Origin: DASUPK01 sp963736305 | GTDB taxonomy: Bacteria; Actinomycetota; Thermoleophilia; Solirubrobacterales; 70-9 | Direction of reading: 5' to 3' | Length of the DNA: 64,000 nt | NCBI GenBank assembly: GCA_963736305.1 | Contig: CAVTOD010000004.1 | Coordinates: forward strand, 124,001 to 188,000 | In this document: positions 17,095 through 28,873 of the stretch, piece after piece | Layout of the letters: each line of letters begins with the position of its first letter | How positions within the stretch are numbered: position 1 is the first letter of the stretch | The notes under the pieces: model-generated | What the model was told of the DNA's origin: nothing | Seen by the model: the letters and a program-made list of their open reading frames with translations, nothing else | The model's database searches: none | Program-made: the position numbers and the translations under genes

Positions 17095-17984
17095 CGAGCG
17101 CGACCCTGCCGGGCTTGCTGCTCCAGCTGCTCGGCGACGATCTCGAGCACTCGCATCGCGATCGGCGGCACCCGGCCCTCCGCGTCGCACGCTGGGTCAT
17201 AGGCCGTGAGCGAGAAGGCCCGGACGGGGCAGCTCTCCATCAGCGAGCGAATCTGCGACTCGAGCTGGCCGGCGCTGAGACCACCGGCGACGCTGTAGAT
17301 GTTGACGCGAGCCTCCTCGGAGTCGATGACGTCCAAGTCCAGATGCACGTAGATCCCACTCGCCTGAGGGATCAGCTCGCTCGCGGCCCGAGCGACCGCG
17401 TCCTCGGAATCGATGCTTTCGGGGGGCAGGTAGCGGATGGCCGATGCGTCCAGGCGGACTTGCTCAGCCGGGTCGAAGTCGCGTGCTCCCGCCAGGACGA
17501 TGGCGCTCTCGGGCACCGTGACGCCATCCATCGAGCCCTCCCTCATCGACGGCCAGGCCTCGCCGGTCAAGATGGCCAAGCCCATGCCGTCGAAGTATCC
17601 ATCGATGGTCGAGTCGGGGGTGTTGAAGTCACCGTGGGCGTCGAACCAGACGACCCCGGGTGCGGACTCGCCGATTGCGGCGGCCATCCCGAGACCGGCA
17701 AAACAGCTCCCCGAGAGCAGAACCGGGAAGGCCCGCTCGGCAATCGCCTCCCGGGCTCGCGCGGCGACCAGGCGGATCAGCTCGAAAGCGGCCTTCGGCT
17801 CGCTGGCTCCGCTCTCGTCCCTGACTGCGTCCTCGAGCTCCACGACCTGGGTTCGAACCCGAGCGCCGCTGCCTGACAGCGCCTCCTCGGCGCCGAACTC
17901 CAGCAGCCGCTCCGGGCCGAGGCCGACCCCCATGCGGATCGCTCCGACCTCGTAGGGAACGACCAGGAGGCGGATCTCGGTCAT
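17091..17984 (-). CDS. Arginase/agmatinase (ureohydrolase) family protein with altered first metal motif
   Basis: The 297-residue protein has the ureohydrolase fold motifs WFDAHGDFNT (D115-A-H117-G-D119) and HLDLDVIDSEEA, which provide manganese ligands. The first family motif, normally GGDHS or GGNH with a histidine ligand, reads SGSCFAGLG with C94 in place of the histidine. That change is visible and may alter metal content or substrate, so arginase or agmatinase activity should not be assumed. It is translationally coupled to dtd and preceded by a TPR-protein gene 9 bases upstream. Confidence 0.85.
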   Translation of the reverse strand: MTEIRLLVVPYEVGAIRMGVGLGPERLLEFGAEEALSGSGARVRTQVVELEDAVRDESGASEPKAAFELIRLVAARAREAIAERAFPVLLSGSCFAGLGMAAAIGESAPGVVWFDAHGDFNTPDSTIDGYFDGMGLAILTGEAWPSMREGSMDGVTVPESAIVLAGARDFDPAEQVRLDASAIRYLPPESIDSEDAVARAASELIPQASGIYVHLDLDVIDSEEARVNIYSVAGGLSAGQLESQIRSLMESCPVRAFSLTAYDPACDAEGRVPPIAMRVLEIVAEQLEQQARQGRAR

Positions 17985-17993
17985 GCGTCGCCG

Positions 17994-18380
17994 CTAGATG
18001 CCGGCGGTGAGACGCTCTCTGTATATGCGGTAGTCCCGTCGCTCGGGCCGGAGGTTCGAGGCCAGCGCCAGATGGTGCCGCGCGCGCCTCGTCTCGCCCG
18101 TCTTGGTGAGGGCCCGGCCCAGGCAGAAGTGCGCATAGTCGTTCACGGGATGGGTCTCTACCACCGCCTCGAACTCTGTGGCAGCCTCGGCGTAGTGGCG
18201 GGTGCGGAACAGCGCGCGCCCCAGGGCCTCGCGCACGGAGCTCTTCTCGGGCGCCTGGCGCGCGGCCTCCTTCAGATGCACGGTGGCCTCCTCGAAAGAG
18301 CCGTCCTCGAGCAGCTCCATGCCTCGCCGGTAAAGCGTGTAGAGGGAGTCGCCACCCTCGATCTGCTCGTTCTGCGCCAT
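17994..18380 (-). CDS. Tetratricopeptide-repeat protein
   Basis: A 128-residue soluble protein made of about three TPR units: the segments around YRRGMELLEDGSFEEATVHL, REALGRALFRTRHYAEAATEF and AHFCLGRALTKTGETRRARH show the W/L-G-Y-A-F type spacing of TPR helices. TPR proteins act as binding scaffolds; no enzymatic motif is seen. It sits between coaBC and the arginase-family gene. The partner is unknown. Confidence 0.85.
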   Translation of the reverse strand: MAQNEQIEGGDSLYTLYRRGMELLEDGSFEEATVHLKEAARQAPEKSSVREALGRALFRTRHYAEAATEFEAVVETHPVNDYAHFCLGRALTKTGETRRARHHLALASNLRPERRDYRIYRERLTAGI

Positions 18381-18424
18381 GAGCCCAGTGTAGGCGGGCG
18401 CGCAAGTGGAATTCGGGCGTTTCG

Positions 18425-19690
18425 CTAGTCGCGGGGCTCGGGTCGGGGTGCGGCCGACCCGGACCTGAGTGCCTCGACGCGATCGAGAATCGCGTCGGCG
18501 ACCTTCTCCTTGGAGGAGAGCGGGACCGGGTGCTCCCCCGAGCGCTCGACGATCACGACCTCGTTCTCCGGGCTCTCGAAGCCGATCTCCGAGCGGGAGA
18601 CGTCGTTGAAGACGATCGCGTCAGCGCCCTTGCGCTCGAGCTTCTCCTGTGCGCGTTCCAGCCCGGAGCCGGTCTCCGCGGCGAAGCCGATCACCGTCTG
18701 GTCATCGCGGCGGGTGGCGGTGAGGGCGGCGAGGATGTCCTCGGTCGCCTCCAGGTCGAGCTCGAAGCCGCCACTGCCCTCGCGATGGATCTTCTCCCCG
18801 GCCGCACGCCTGGGCCGAAAGTCGGCCGGCGCCGCCGCCATCACCAGCACGTCCGCGGAGTCGAACTCGCGGCCGAGTGCATCGGCCAGCTCGGCAGCCG
18901 TCTCGACGTCCACCCGGCGCACTCCGGGGGGAGCAGGGAGAGGGACGTTTGCGGCGACGAGCGTCACCTCCGCCCCGCGCTTCGCGGCGCGCTCGGCGAG
19001 AGCGAGGCCCATGCGGCCGGAGGAGCGGTTGCCGATGAAGCGAACGGGGTCGATCGGCTCGCGCGTGCCACCGGCAGAGACCAGGACGCGAAGCCCGTCC
19101 CACGGACCGATCGGACCGGGAGCCGCTTGCTCAATCGCGTCGAGGAGAGTCCGGGGCTCGGGAAGCCGGCCGACGCCATGCTCGCCGCGGGAGGCGAGGG
19201 CGCCCGCCTCCGGCTCGATCACGGTGATGCCCCGCCGGCGCAGCGTGGTCAGGTTCTCCTGGGTCGCCGCATCGCGATACATCCGGTCGTTCATGGCGGG
19301 CGCCACGAGCCGCGGCGCGGAACAGGCGAGGAACGAGGTGGTCACCATCGAGTCGGCGATCCCACCGGCGAGCTTCGCGATCGTGTTCGCCGAGGCCGGG
19401 GCGACGAGGTACGCGTCGGCATTGCCGACGACCTCGAGATGGCCGATTGGATCGTGCTCGGGCACCGGGTCGCCAGGGAAGGCGCCGCGGGTCGGGTCGC
19501 GATCGAACTCATCCGTGAGGACGGGCGCGCCGACGATTCCCTCGAAGGACGCCGCGCCGACGAAGCGCTGGGCCGCCGGCGTCATCAGGACGCGAACGGC
19601 GTGCCCCTCATTGGTGGCGAGGCGCGCGAGTTCGAGCGACTTGTAAGCCGCGATGCCACCACTCACCCCAAGCAGGATGCGGGCCATCAC
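18425..19690 (-). CDS. coaBC: Bifunctional phosphopantothenoylcysteine decarboxylase/phosphopantothenate-cysteine ligase
   Basis: CoaBC makes 4'-phosphopantetheine for coenzyme A in two steps. The N-terminal flavin-dependent CoaC half has LLGVSGGIAAYKS, HDPIGHLEV (catalytic His), APASANTIAKLAGG and APAMNDRMY. The C-terminal CoaB half has VSAGGTREPIDPVRFIGNRSSGRMG and the DVSRSEIGFESPEN segment. Length 421 is standard. Either of the first two adjacent ATG codons may be used. It follows rpoZ by 17 bases, the usual gmk-rpoZ-coaBC order. Confidence 0.96.
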   Translation of the reverse strand: MMARILLGVSGGIAAYKSLELARLATNEGHAVRVLMTPAAQRFVGAASFEGIVGAPVLTDEFDRDPTRGAFPGDPVPEHDPIGHLEVVGNADAYLVAPASANTIAKLAGGIADSMVTTSFLACSAPRLVAPAMNDRMYRDAATQENLTTLRRRGITVIEPEAGALASRGEHGVGRLPEPRTLLDAIEQAAPGPIGPWDGLRVLVSAGGTREPIDPVRFIGNRSSGRMGLALAERAAKRGAEVTLVAANVPLPAPPGVRRVDVETAAELADALGREFDSADVLVMAAAPADFRPRRAAGEKIHREGSGGFELDLEATEDILAALTATRRDDQTVIGFAAETGSGLERAQEKLERKGADAIVFNDVSRSEIGFESPENEVVIVERSGEHPVPLSSKEKVADAILDRVEALRSGSAAPRPEPRD

Positions 19691-19707
19691 GCCCTCCTGG
19701 TAGCCGG

Positions 19708-19944
19708 CTAAGCCTTGTACTCGTACTTGAGCTTGCCGGCCGCCGTCTCCTCCAGCGCGATGGTCAGGTAGTTCCCGCTGGGAACCTCGACCATCGGCGG
19801 GGTGTACTCGCCGTATGCCCCCTCGGAGAGGGAGTGGTAGTACGCGTTGATCTGGCGGGCCCGCTTCGCCGCGACGCAGACGGCGGCGTAGTGGGTGTCG
19901 GTGTGCGCGAGAAGCTTGTCGACTCTTGGTGTGATCATTGACAT
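19708..19944 (-). CDS. rpoZ: DNA-directed RNA polymerase subunit omega
   Basis: Omega helps assemble and stabilise RNA polymerase. The ATG at 19944 gives 78 residues starting MSMITPRVDKLL, which aligns with the family start; a GTG at 19968 would add eight residues and overlap gmk, so the ATG is preferred. The AKRARQINAYYHSL helix and the C-terminal LTIALEETAAGKLKY block, typical of omega in actinobacteria, are present. It begins 4 bases after the gmk stop. Confidence 0.93.
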   Translation of the reverse strand: MSMITPRVDKLLAHTDTHYAAVCVAAKRARQINAYYHSLSEGAYGEYTPPMVEVPSGNYLTIALEETAAGKLKYEYKA

Positions 19945-19948
19945 GGGG

Positions 19949-20512
19949 TCAGTGTAGGGATAGCTCACCCCGGACGAGCGACTCCAGTTTGGCGGCGGCT
20001 TTCTGCACCTCGTCGTTCACCACTTCGAGCGGGAACTCCGAGCGCGCGCCGAGCTCGATCTCGGCGGTTCGCAGGCGCTGCTCGATCGCCTCAAGCGAGT
20101 CGGTCCCTCTGCCCTCGAGCCGCTCTCGCAACACCCTCTCGTCGGGCGGTGCGATGAAGATCAGTACTGCGTCGTCGCCGAGCTTGTCCCGGACCTGGCG
20201 TGCACCCTGCACCTCGATCTCGAGGACGACCGACCGGCCTTCCGCCAGCTGTCGCTCCACCTCCTGGCGCAACGTGCCGTAGTAGTTGCCGCTGTAGCTC
20301 GCGTGCTCCAGGAACTCATCGGCCTCGAGCCTTCCCCGGAACTCCTCCGGTGAGAGGAAGTGGTAGTCGCGGCCGTCGACCTCTCCGGGGCGGGGCTCCC
20401 TGGTCGTTGCCGAGACCGAGAGCTCGAGCTCCGGGACGCGCTCGAGCAGCTGCTCGATCAGCGTTCCCTTTCCGACCCCGGACGGCCCGGTGATGACGAA
20501 GACCTTCCCCAC
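19949..20512 (-). CDS. gmk: Guanylate kinase
   Basis: Gmk phosphorylates GMP to GDP using ATP. The 187-residue protein has the P-loop GPSGVGKGTL at residues 9-18, the GMP-binding SATTREPRPGEVDGRDYHFLS stretch (with its SxTTRxPRxGE pattern), and VVLEIEVQGARQV. Length fits the family. It lies between mIHF and rpoZ, a conserved actinobacterial position in which mIHF precedes gmk. Confidence 0.97.
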   Translation of the reverse strand: MGKVFVITGPSGVGKGTLIEQLLERVPELELSVSATTREPRPGEVDGRDYHFLSPEEFRGRLEADEFLEHASYSGNYYGTLRQEVERQLAEGRSVVLEIEVQGARQVRDKLGDDAVLIFIAPPDERVLRERLEGRGTDSLEAIEQRLRTAEIELGARSEFPLEVVNDEVQKAAAKLESLVRGELSLH

Positions 20513-20566
20513 GGCGACTGGATCATGACCGCAGGGACGGCCGCGAAAATCTCCGCGAGTGCCGCG

Positions 20567-20899
20567 CTACTTGCGCAGCTGTGCGACGAGTTCGGCGCGC
20601 TGGCGCTCGGAGAGCCCGCCGATGGTCTTCGAGGGAGAGATCCGGCACTGGTTGAGGATCCGGTTCGTCTTGACGCGCCCGTACTTGGGAACGGCCATCA
20701 GCATGTCGATCACCTTCGCGGTCTGGACGTACTCGGGCGGATCCATCAGCAGCGTCTGGATCTTCACCTTGTTGCCCTTGAGGTCGCGCTTCAGCTGGGC
20801 CCGCTTGGATCGGATGTTGTTCGCCCTCTTCAGGGCTTCCATCCTCTGGTCCAGTGATCGTTCGGGTGCGGCGTTGGAGGACTGGACCGGGGCCTGCAT
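20567..20899 (-). CDS. mihF: Integration host factor, actinobacterial type (mIHF)
   Basis: mIHF is a small basic DNA-binding protein that bends and compacts DNA in actinobacteria and supports phage integration. The ATG at 20899 gives 110 residues; the conserved part includes EALKRANNIRSKRAQLKRDL, the helix-two-turn-helix with VPKYGRVKTNRILNQCRIS, and a C-terminal LSERQRAELV helix. It precedes gmk as in Mycobacterium and Streptomyces. A -10 box lies 9 bases upstream of the ATG, so the mRNA is probably leaderless or nearly so. Confidence 0.93.
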   Translation of the reverse strand: MQAPVQSSNAAPERSLDQRMEALKRANNIRSKRAQLKRDLKGNKVKIQTLLMDPPEYVQTAKVIDMLMAVPKYGRVKTNRILNQCRISPSKTIGGLSERQRAELVAQLRK

Positions 20900-20908
20900 C
20901 GGGGCGGC

Positions 20909-20914
20909 AGTATA
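20909..20914 (-). promoter_or_regulatory. Predicted -10 box of mihF, near-leaderless start
   Basis: TATACT on the minus strand ends 9 bases before the mihF ATG, so transcription would begin within 0-2 bases of the start codon. A weak -35 (TTTCCG, 20932-20937) is 17 bases upstream and lies inside a small GCGGAAA/TTTCCGC hairpin (20931-20949). No Shine-Dalgarno sequence fits in the remaining space. Confidence 0.5.
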
Positions 20915-20956
20915 TCCGCGGCCGCGCGGAGCGGAAAGGGGTTTTCCGCCTTTGTG

Positions 20957-20980
20957 AAAAAAACTCCCGTCTATCCGGAG
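20957..20980 (-). terminator. Weak terminator-like hairpin at pyrD end
   Basis: On the minus strand CTCC/GGAG, overlapping the pyrD stop codon, is followed by seven T residues (20957-20963). The stem is only 4-5 pairs, so termination of the pyr operon here would be partial at best. Confidence 0.35.
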
Positions 20981-21843
20981 ATCCGAGCGAGCTCCCCGCC
21001 GAGCTCGGCGGCGATCCGCGACCCGGCGGCCGGATCGCGAAAGCACTCTGTGCCGATGGCAACGATCCTTGCACCGGCGCTGAGCATCTCCGCGGCATCC
21101 CGGCCGCTCGAGATGCCTCCCATCGCGACGATCGGGGCCGAGACAGCGCGCGAAACGGCGTCCAGCTGAGCAAGCGCGACCGCTCTGACGGCGGGTCCGG
21201 AGAGGCCACCGGTGCCTCCGCCGAGCCAGCGCTCCCCCGAACCGGGCGCGATCGCCACCGCCCGCAGGGTGTTGATCAGGGAGACCGCGTCGGCCCCGCC
21301 CTCCTCCGAGGCGACCGCCACCGGCACGGGATCGGCGATGTTGGGGGTCAGCTTCACGATCAGCGGCTTATCGGTGAGCGGGCGGACCCGCTGCAGCAGG
21401 GAACGCGCCTCCTCGGGGGATTCGCCCACGATCAGGCCGGACTTGACGTTCGGGCAGGAGACATTGAGCTCCAGCGCGGCCACCTCCTCGCGGCCGCCCA
21501 CGCCCTCCACCAAGCGCTTGAACTCGTCGTGGCTCGTCCCCATCACGGAGACGATCAGCGGAACTGGGAGCTCCGCCAGCTGCGGGAGGTCGTGCTCGAG
21601 AAATCCGTCGAGCCCCTTGTTCGGCAGCCCGATCGAGTTGATCAGCCCGGAGGGCGTCTCCCAGAGTCGCGGCGGCGGGTTGCCCGCGCGCGGCTCCGGG
21701 GTGATCGTCTTGGAGACGAAGGCCGAGAACGGAAACTCGCTGAGCAGGTCGTCCCCGAAGGCGCGGCGGGCCGCGATCGCATCGAAGGTGCCAGAGCCGT
21801 TGATCACCGGGTGGCGCAACTCGATGCCGCAGAAGTCGATCAA
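20971..21843 (-). CDS. pyrD: Dihydroorotate dehydrogenase (class 1B catalytic subunit)
   Basis: PyrD oxidises dihydroorotate to orotate; class 1B enzymes pass electrons through PyrK to NAD. The open frame is longer, but a TTG at 21843 overlapping the pyrK stop by 4 bases (TTGA) gives 290 residues and the family N-terminus LIDFCGIELRHPV. Visible are the FMN-binding VSKTIT (K45), the NSIGLPNKG loop, and the active-site cysteine C130 in ELNVSCPN, which marks class 1. C-terminal phosphate-binding motifs GGISSGRDA and GTECF are intact. Confidence 0.94.
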   Translation of the reverse strand: MIDFCGIELRHPVINGSGTFDAIAARRAFGDDLLSEFPFSAFVSKTITPEPRAGNPPPRLWETPSGLINSIGLPNKGLDGFLEHDLPQLAELPVPLIVSVMGTSHDEFKRLVEGVGGREEVAALELNVSCPNVKSGLIVGESPEEARSLLQRVRPLTDKPLIVKLTPNIADPVPVAVASEEGGADAVSLINTLRAVAIAPGSGERWLGGGTGGLSGPAVRAVALAQLDAVSRAVSAPIVAMGGISSGRDAAEMLSAGARIVAIGTECFRDPAAGSRIAAELGGELARISG

Positions 21844-22708
21844 TGCCCCGAGCCCGGAACCAGGGTGGTCTCGATCTCCTCGCCGCGAACGACGGGGCCG
21901 TCGACGCAGAGACGCATATACCCCCCGTCGCTGAGCGGGATCGCGCAGCCGAAGCAGGCGCCGAATCCGCAGGCCATCGGCGCCTCGAGCGCCAGCTCGC
22001 ACGCCACACCGCGATCCGCACAGAGCACGCGGACGGCCTCGAGCATCGCCGGCGGGCCGCAGGCGTAGACCGCGGCGGTGGCCGCTTCGTCGCCCTCGAG
22101 CAGCACGGCGAGCAGGTCGGTGACGTAGCCGCGGTGGCCGGTGTGGCCGTCCTCGCTCGCGAGCCGGATCTCGCTGCAGTCGAAGAGATCGAGGCCGCCG
22201 GAGTTCGGCCTGTCGCGGAAGCCGAGCAGGACGCGGGCCGGGATCCCGGCGCGGAGCAGGCGGCGGCGCCAGAGCGCGAGCGGAGCGACGCCGATGCCGC
22301 CGCCGACCAGGATCGCGCCGGCGGCGCCGGGGACGACCTGGCTTGGCGCCGCGAACGGTCTGCCGAGGGGGCCGTGGATCCAGAGGCCTTCCCCGGGCAC
22401 CAGCGCGGCCAGCCGGGAGGTGCCCGGGCCGACCGCCTGGACGAGGAAGTCGAGCCTCACCCCAGAGCCCTGCCGCTCCGCGTCGGCGACCGAGAAGGCG
22501 CGGGCGAGGTACGGCCGCCCCTGATCTCCGCCCCAGCCGGAGTCCGCGGCGAGCATGTAGAACTGGCCGGCGGCAGGTTCGGGCCCCCGTGGGTCCAGCG
22601 CGGAGAAGATCCGATACCCGCCGGAGGCGACGTTGCGGGTCACCTCGCAGAGGCGACGGCCGAAGGGGGCCACCATCCTCTCCCCCAGCCCGTGCGCCGC
22701 GCCGGCGG

Positions 22709-22712
<4 letters not shown>
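21840..22712 (-). CDS. pyrK: Dihydroorotate dehydrogenase electron transfer subunit
   Basis: PyrK is the FAD and [2Fe-2S] subunit that links PyrD to NAD. The 290-residue protein has an FAD-binding barrel with YLARAFSVAD, a nucleotide-binding domain with AAGAILVGGGIGVAPL, and a C-terminal cluster motif C-x4-C-x2-C-x12-C (ACGFGACFGCA ... RLCVDGPV). It overlaps carB upstream and pyrD downstream by 4 bases each. Confidence 0.94.
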
Positions 22713-25818
<3,106 letters not shown>

Positions 25819-25819
<1 letters not shown>

Positions 25820-26931
25820 TAGGCCGAGGCGAGCTCCAGGAACCGGTCGAAGAGGTAGCGGGCGTCGTGCGGGCCGGGGCCGGCCTCCGGGTGGTATTGG
25901 ACCGTGCAGCCCGGGACGTCCTTCAGGACCAGGCCCTCGACCGTGCGGTCATAGAGGTTCAGGTGAGAGAGCTCGGCCTCGCCGAAATCCGTCTGCCAGC
26001 GGACCGGCTCGTCACCGGGGATCGTCTTGTCACCACCGGGACCGAGCACCGCGAAGCCGTGGTTCTGGGAGGTGATGTCGATCCGACCGGTCTCCAGGTC
26101 CTTGACCGGGTGGTTGGCGCCGCGGTGGCCGAAGGGGAGCTTGAAGGTCTCGAGGCCGACCGCCCGGCAAAGCAGTTGGTGGCCCAGGCAGATTCCCACC
26201 ACGGGCTTCTTCCCCACCACGCCGCGGACGTTCTCGACGACGTAGTCGAGGGCGCCGGGATCGCCGGGCCCGTTCGCCAGGAAGACCAGGTCGGGGTCCC
26301 GGGCGAGCACGTCCTCGGATGAGGTGTCGCAGGGAAGCAGCGTCACCCGGCAGCCGCGCTCCTTCAGCTGCCTGACGATCGAGAGCTTGATGCCGGTGTC
26401 GATCCCGACCACGTGAGGGCCGTCGCCGTCGATCTCGACCGGCTCGGGCGGCGTCATCTGGCGGGCGAAGTCCGCTCCCTCCATCGAGGGCTCGGCGCTG
26501 ACCCGCTCGCGCGCCTCGGACTCCGCCAGCTCCGCCGGGAAGATCCCGCCGCGCAGCGCGCCGCGGTCGCGGATGTGACGGACCAGCACTCGCGTGTCGA
26601 TACCCCCGATCGCCGGCACGCCGCAGTCGCGCAGCCAGTCGAGCCAGCCACCCTCGGCGGTGGCGGCGTCCTCCGCGTTCTTGCCCTCTCGCATGATCAC
26701 GCCGCGGGCCTGGACGCGCTCGGACTCCATCGCGTCGCCGGAGACGCCGTAGTTGCCGACCAGGGGATAGGTGAAGGTGATGATCTGACCCGCGTAGGAG
26801 GGGTCGGTGACCGCCTCCTGGTAGCCCGTCATCGAGGTGTTGAAGACGACCTCGCCGGTCACCTGGCCGCCGGAGCCGAGCAGCTCCCCGTCGAGCCGGG
26901 TGCCATCCTCGAGCAGGACGTAGCCGCTCAC
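25819..26931 (-). CDS. carA: Carbamoyl-phosphate synthase small subunit
   Basis: CarA is the glutaminase subunit that feeds ammonia to CarB. The 370-residue protein has the N-terminal CPSase domain with VFNTSMTGYQEAVTDPSY and the class I glutamine amidotransferase domain with the nucleophile in KPVVGICLGHQLL and the His-Glu pair in TVQYHPEAGPGP. The mix of pyrimidine genes around it and the absence of arg genes argue for a pyrimidine-dedicated transcript, though one enzyme may serve both pathways. Confidence 0.97.
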
Positions 26932-27497
26932 GCGACGGGCTCCGGGTTCGGGGCATATTCAAGGATGAGCTTCTGCACCCGCTTGAACTCGTCCGTGCCG
27001 GCCCGGCCGAGCAGCTCGAACAGGGCGGTCTCGACGCTGGTCAGCACGGCGCCGGCCCGCTCCATCTTGTGGAGGCCGACACGCTTGTTCTCCTCGGTCC
27101 GCGAGCCGACCGCGTCCTCGGCGACCTGGACCTCCGTGCCGCCGCCAAGCAGGTCGAGGACCGTCTGGTTCACACAGACGTGGGTCTCGATCCCGCAGAC
27201 GAGCGCCTGGTCGCGACCGCCGAGATCGAAGCCCTCGGCGTCGGTCGCCGAAAAGCAGATCTTCTCGAGCGGCTCGGTGCCCTCGGGTAGGTGATCGGCC
27301 ACCTCGGGTGCGGTCTCCCCCAGGCCCTTCGGGTACTGCTCCGTCAGCACAACTGGAACACCGATGATGCTGGCGCCCTCGATCAGGGTCGCGGTGGCCC
27401 TGGCCACGCTCTCGAAGTCCGGGATCGCCTTGCGGAATCCCTCCTGGACATCGACCACCACCAGCGCGGCACGGTCCGGCTGGAGCTTTCCGCTCAC
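26928..27497 (-). CDS. Isochorismatase-family cysteine hydrolase (YcaC/ISOC1-like) within the pyr operon
   Basis: The 189-residue protein has the isochorismatase-like hydrolase triad: D16 in VVVDVQEGF, K79 in LEKICFSA and C108 in CGIETHVCVNQT. The GIETHVCVNQT form is that of YcaC/ISOC1-like members, whose substrates are mostly unknown; relatives hydrolyse nicotinamide, N-carbamoylsarcosine or ureidoacrylate. It overlaps both pyrC and carA by 4 bases, so it is translated with the pathway. A role in clearing a carbamoyl or ureido by-product is plausible but is inference. Confidence 0.88.
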   Translation of the reverse strand: MSGKLQPDRAALVVVDVQEGFRKAIPDFESVARATATLIEGASIIGVPVVLTEQYPKGLGETAPEVADHLPEGTEPLEKICFSATDAEGFDLGGRDQALVCGIETHVCVNQTVLDLLGGGTEVQVAEDAVGSRTEENKRVGLHKMERAGAVLTSVETALFELLGRAGTDEFKRVQKLILEYAPNPEPVA

Positions 27498-28873
27498 GAG
27501 GCGACTCCCATGGCGAAGCTCCGCTGGCGGAAGGCGACCCGGCCGGCCGCGACCGTCATCAGGACCCGCCCGGTGAGCTCGCGGCCGCCGAAGCAGCTGT
27601 TGTAGGAGCGGCTCTCGTAGCCGTCCTCGCCGACCGTCCAGGTGAGCTCGGGGTCGATCAGCGCAATGTTCGCCACCACCCCGGCCTCGAGGCGCGGCGC
27701 CTCGATCCCGAACGGCTCGCCGCCGCAGGTCATCCGCTCCACCAGGAGCTTCAGGGGCAGCACGCCGGGCATCACGAGGTCGGTGTAGAGCGCTGCGAAC
27801 GCGGTCTCGAGGCCGGTCACTCCCATCGCCGCCTCCTCGAAGGGAACCTCCTTCTCCTCGGCCGCGTGAGGCGCGTGGTCGGTCGCGACGCAGTCGATCG
27901 TGCCATCGCGCAGACCCTCGATCAGCGCCTGGCGGTCGTCCTCGGTGCGAAGCGGCGGGTTCATCTTGAAGCGAGCGTCGAGGCTACGGACCGCCTCGTC
28001 GGTGAGCGTCAGGTGGTGCGGGCTTGCCTCGCAGGTGACCTGGACCCCCGCCGCCTTGGCGCGGGCGATCTCCTCCACCGAGGAGCGAGCCGAGAGGTGC
28101 TGGACGTGGATTCGCGCCTCCTCATACAGGGCGAGGGAGCAGTTGCGGGCGATCATCGTGGACTCGGAGACCGCCGGGACGCCGGCCATGCCGAGGACCG
28201 CCGAGACCTCGCCCTCGTGCATCACGCCGTCGGCCGAGAGATCGGGATCCTCCTCGTGCAGAGCGATCACCCCTCCCGCGAGGCGTTGGTACTGGAGCGC
28301 CCGGCGCAGCACCCTCGCGTTGGCGATCGGCAGCCCGTCGTCGGAGAACCCGATCGCTCCCGCATCCCAGAGCTCGGCCATCTCCGACAGCTCCTGACCG
28401 GCCATCCCGCGCGTCACGTTGGCGACGAAGCCCACCGGAATCGAGGCCTCCCGCTCCGCGCGATCTCGGACCGAGCCGAGAACCGCGGCGGAGTCGATCG
28501 GCGGAGCGGTGTTGGCCATCGCGATCACGGCGCAGTAGCCCCCGGCGGCCGCCGAGCGCGTCCCGGTCTCGAGGTCCTCCTTGTACTCCTGTCCCGGGAC
28601 CCGAAAGTGGACGTGCGGGTCGACGAAGGCCGGCAGGGCGAGCAGCCCCGCGCCGTCGACGACCTCCGCGCCTTCGATCTCCGGCGCCCCACCCGACTCG
28701 GCGATCTCCGCGATCTCACCGTCCCGCACGATCAGGTCGCGGACCCCGTCGAGGCCGGTCCTCGGGTCGAGGATGCGAGCGCCCTTCACGATCAGGTTCG
28801 CTCCCGGGCCCGCCCGGGAGATCAGCTTGGGGGCATCGGCGCCCCCGTCAGTCCCATTGGCGGCGACGTTCAC
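27494..28873 (-). CDS. pyrC: Dihydroorotase
   Basis: PyrC cyclises carbamoyl aspartate to dihydroorotate. The 459-residue protein is a class I amidohydrolase: the metal motif DPHVHFRVPGQEYKEDLETG, the HEED and HVQHLS histidine segments, and CVATDHAPHAAEEKE with the catalytic aspartate. The usual FREPG is FRVPG here, a conservative family variation. C-terminal sandwich residues include SCFGGRELTGRV. It overlaps pyrB by 4 bases. Confidence 0.96.
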   Translation of the reverse strand: MNVAANGTDGGADAPKLISRAGPGANLIVKGARILDPRTGLDGVRDLIVRDGEIAEIAESGGAPEIEGAEVVDGAGLLALPAFVDPHVHFRVPGQEYKEDLETGTRSAAAGGYCAVIAMANTAPPIDSAAVLGSVRDRAEREASIPVGFVANVTRGMAGQELSEMAELWDAGAIGFSDDGLPIANARVLRRALQYQRLAGGVIALHEEDPDLSADGVMHEGEVSAVLGMAGVPAVSESTMIARNCSLALYEEARIHVQHLSARSSVEEIARAKAAGVQVTCEASPHHLTLTDEAVRSLDARFKMNPPLRTEDDRQALIEGLRDGTIDCVATDHAPHAAEEKEVPFEEAAMGVTGLETAFAALYTDLVMPGVLPLKLLVERMTCGGEPFGIEAPRLEAGVVANIALIDPELTWTVGEDGYESRSYNSCFGGRELTGRVLMTVAAGRVAFRQRSFAMGVAS

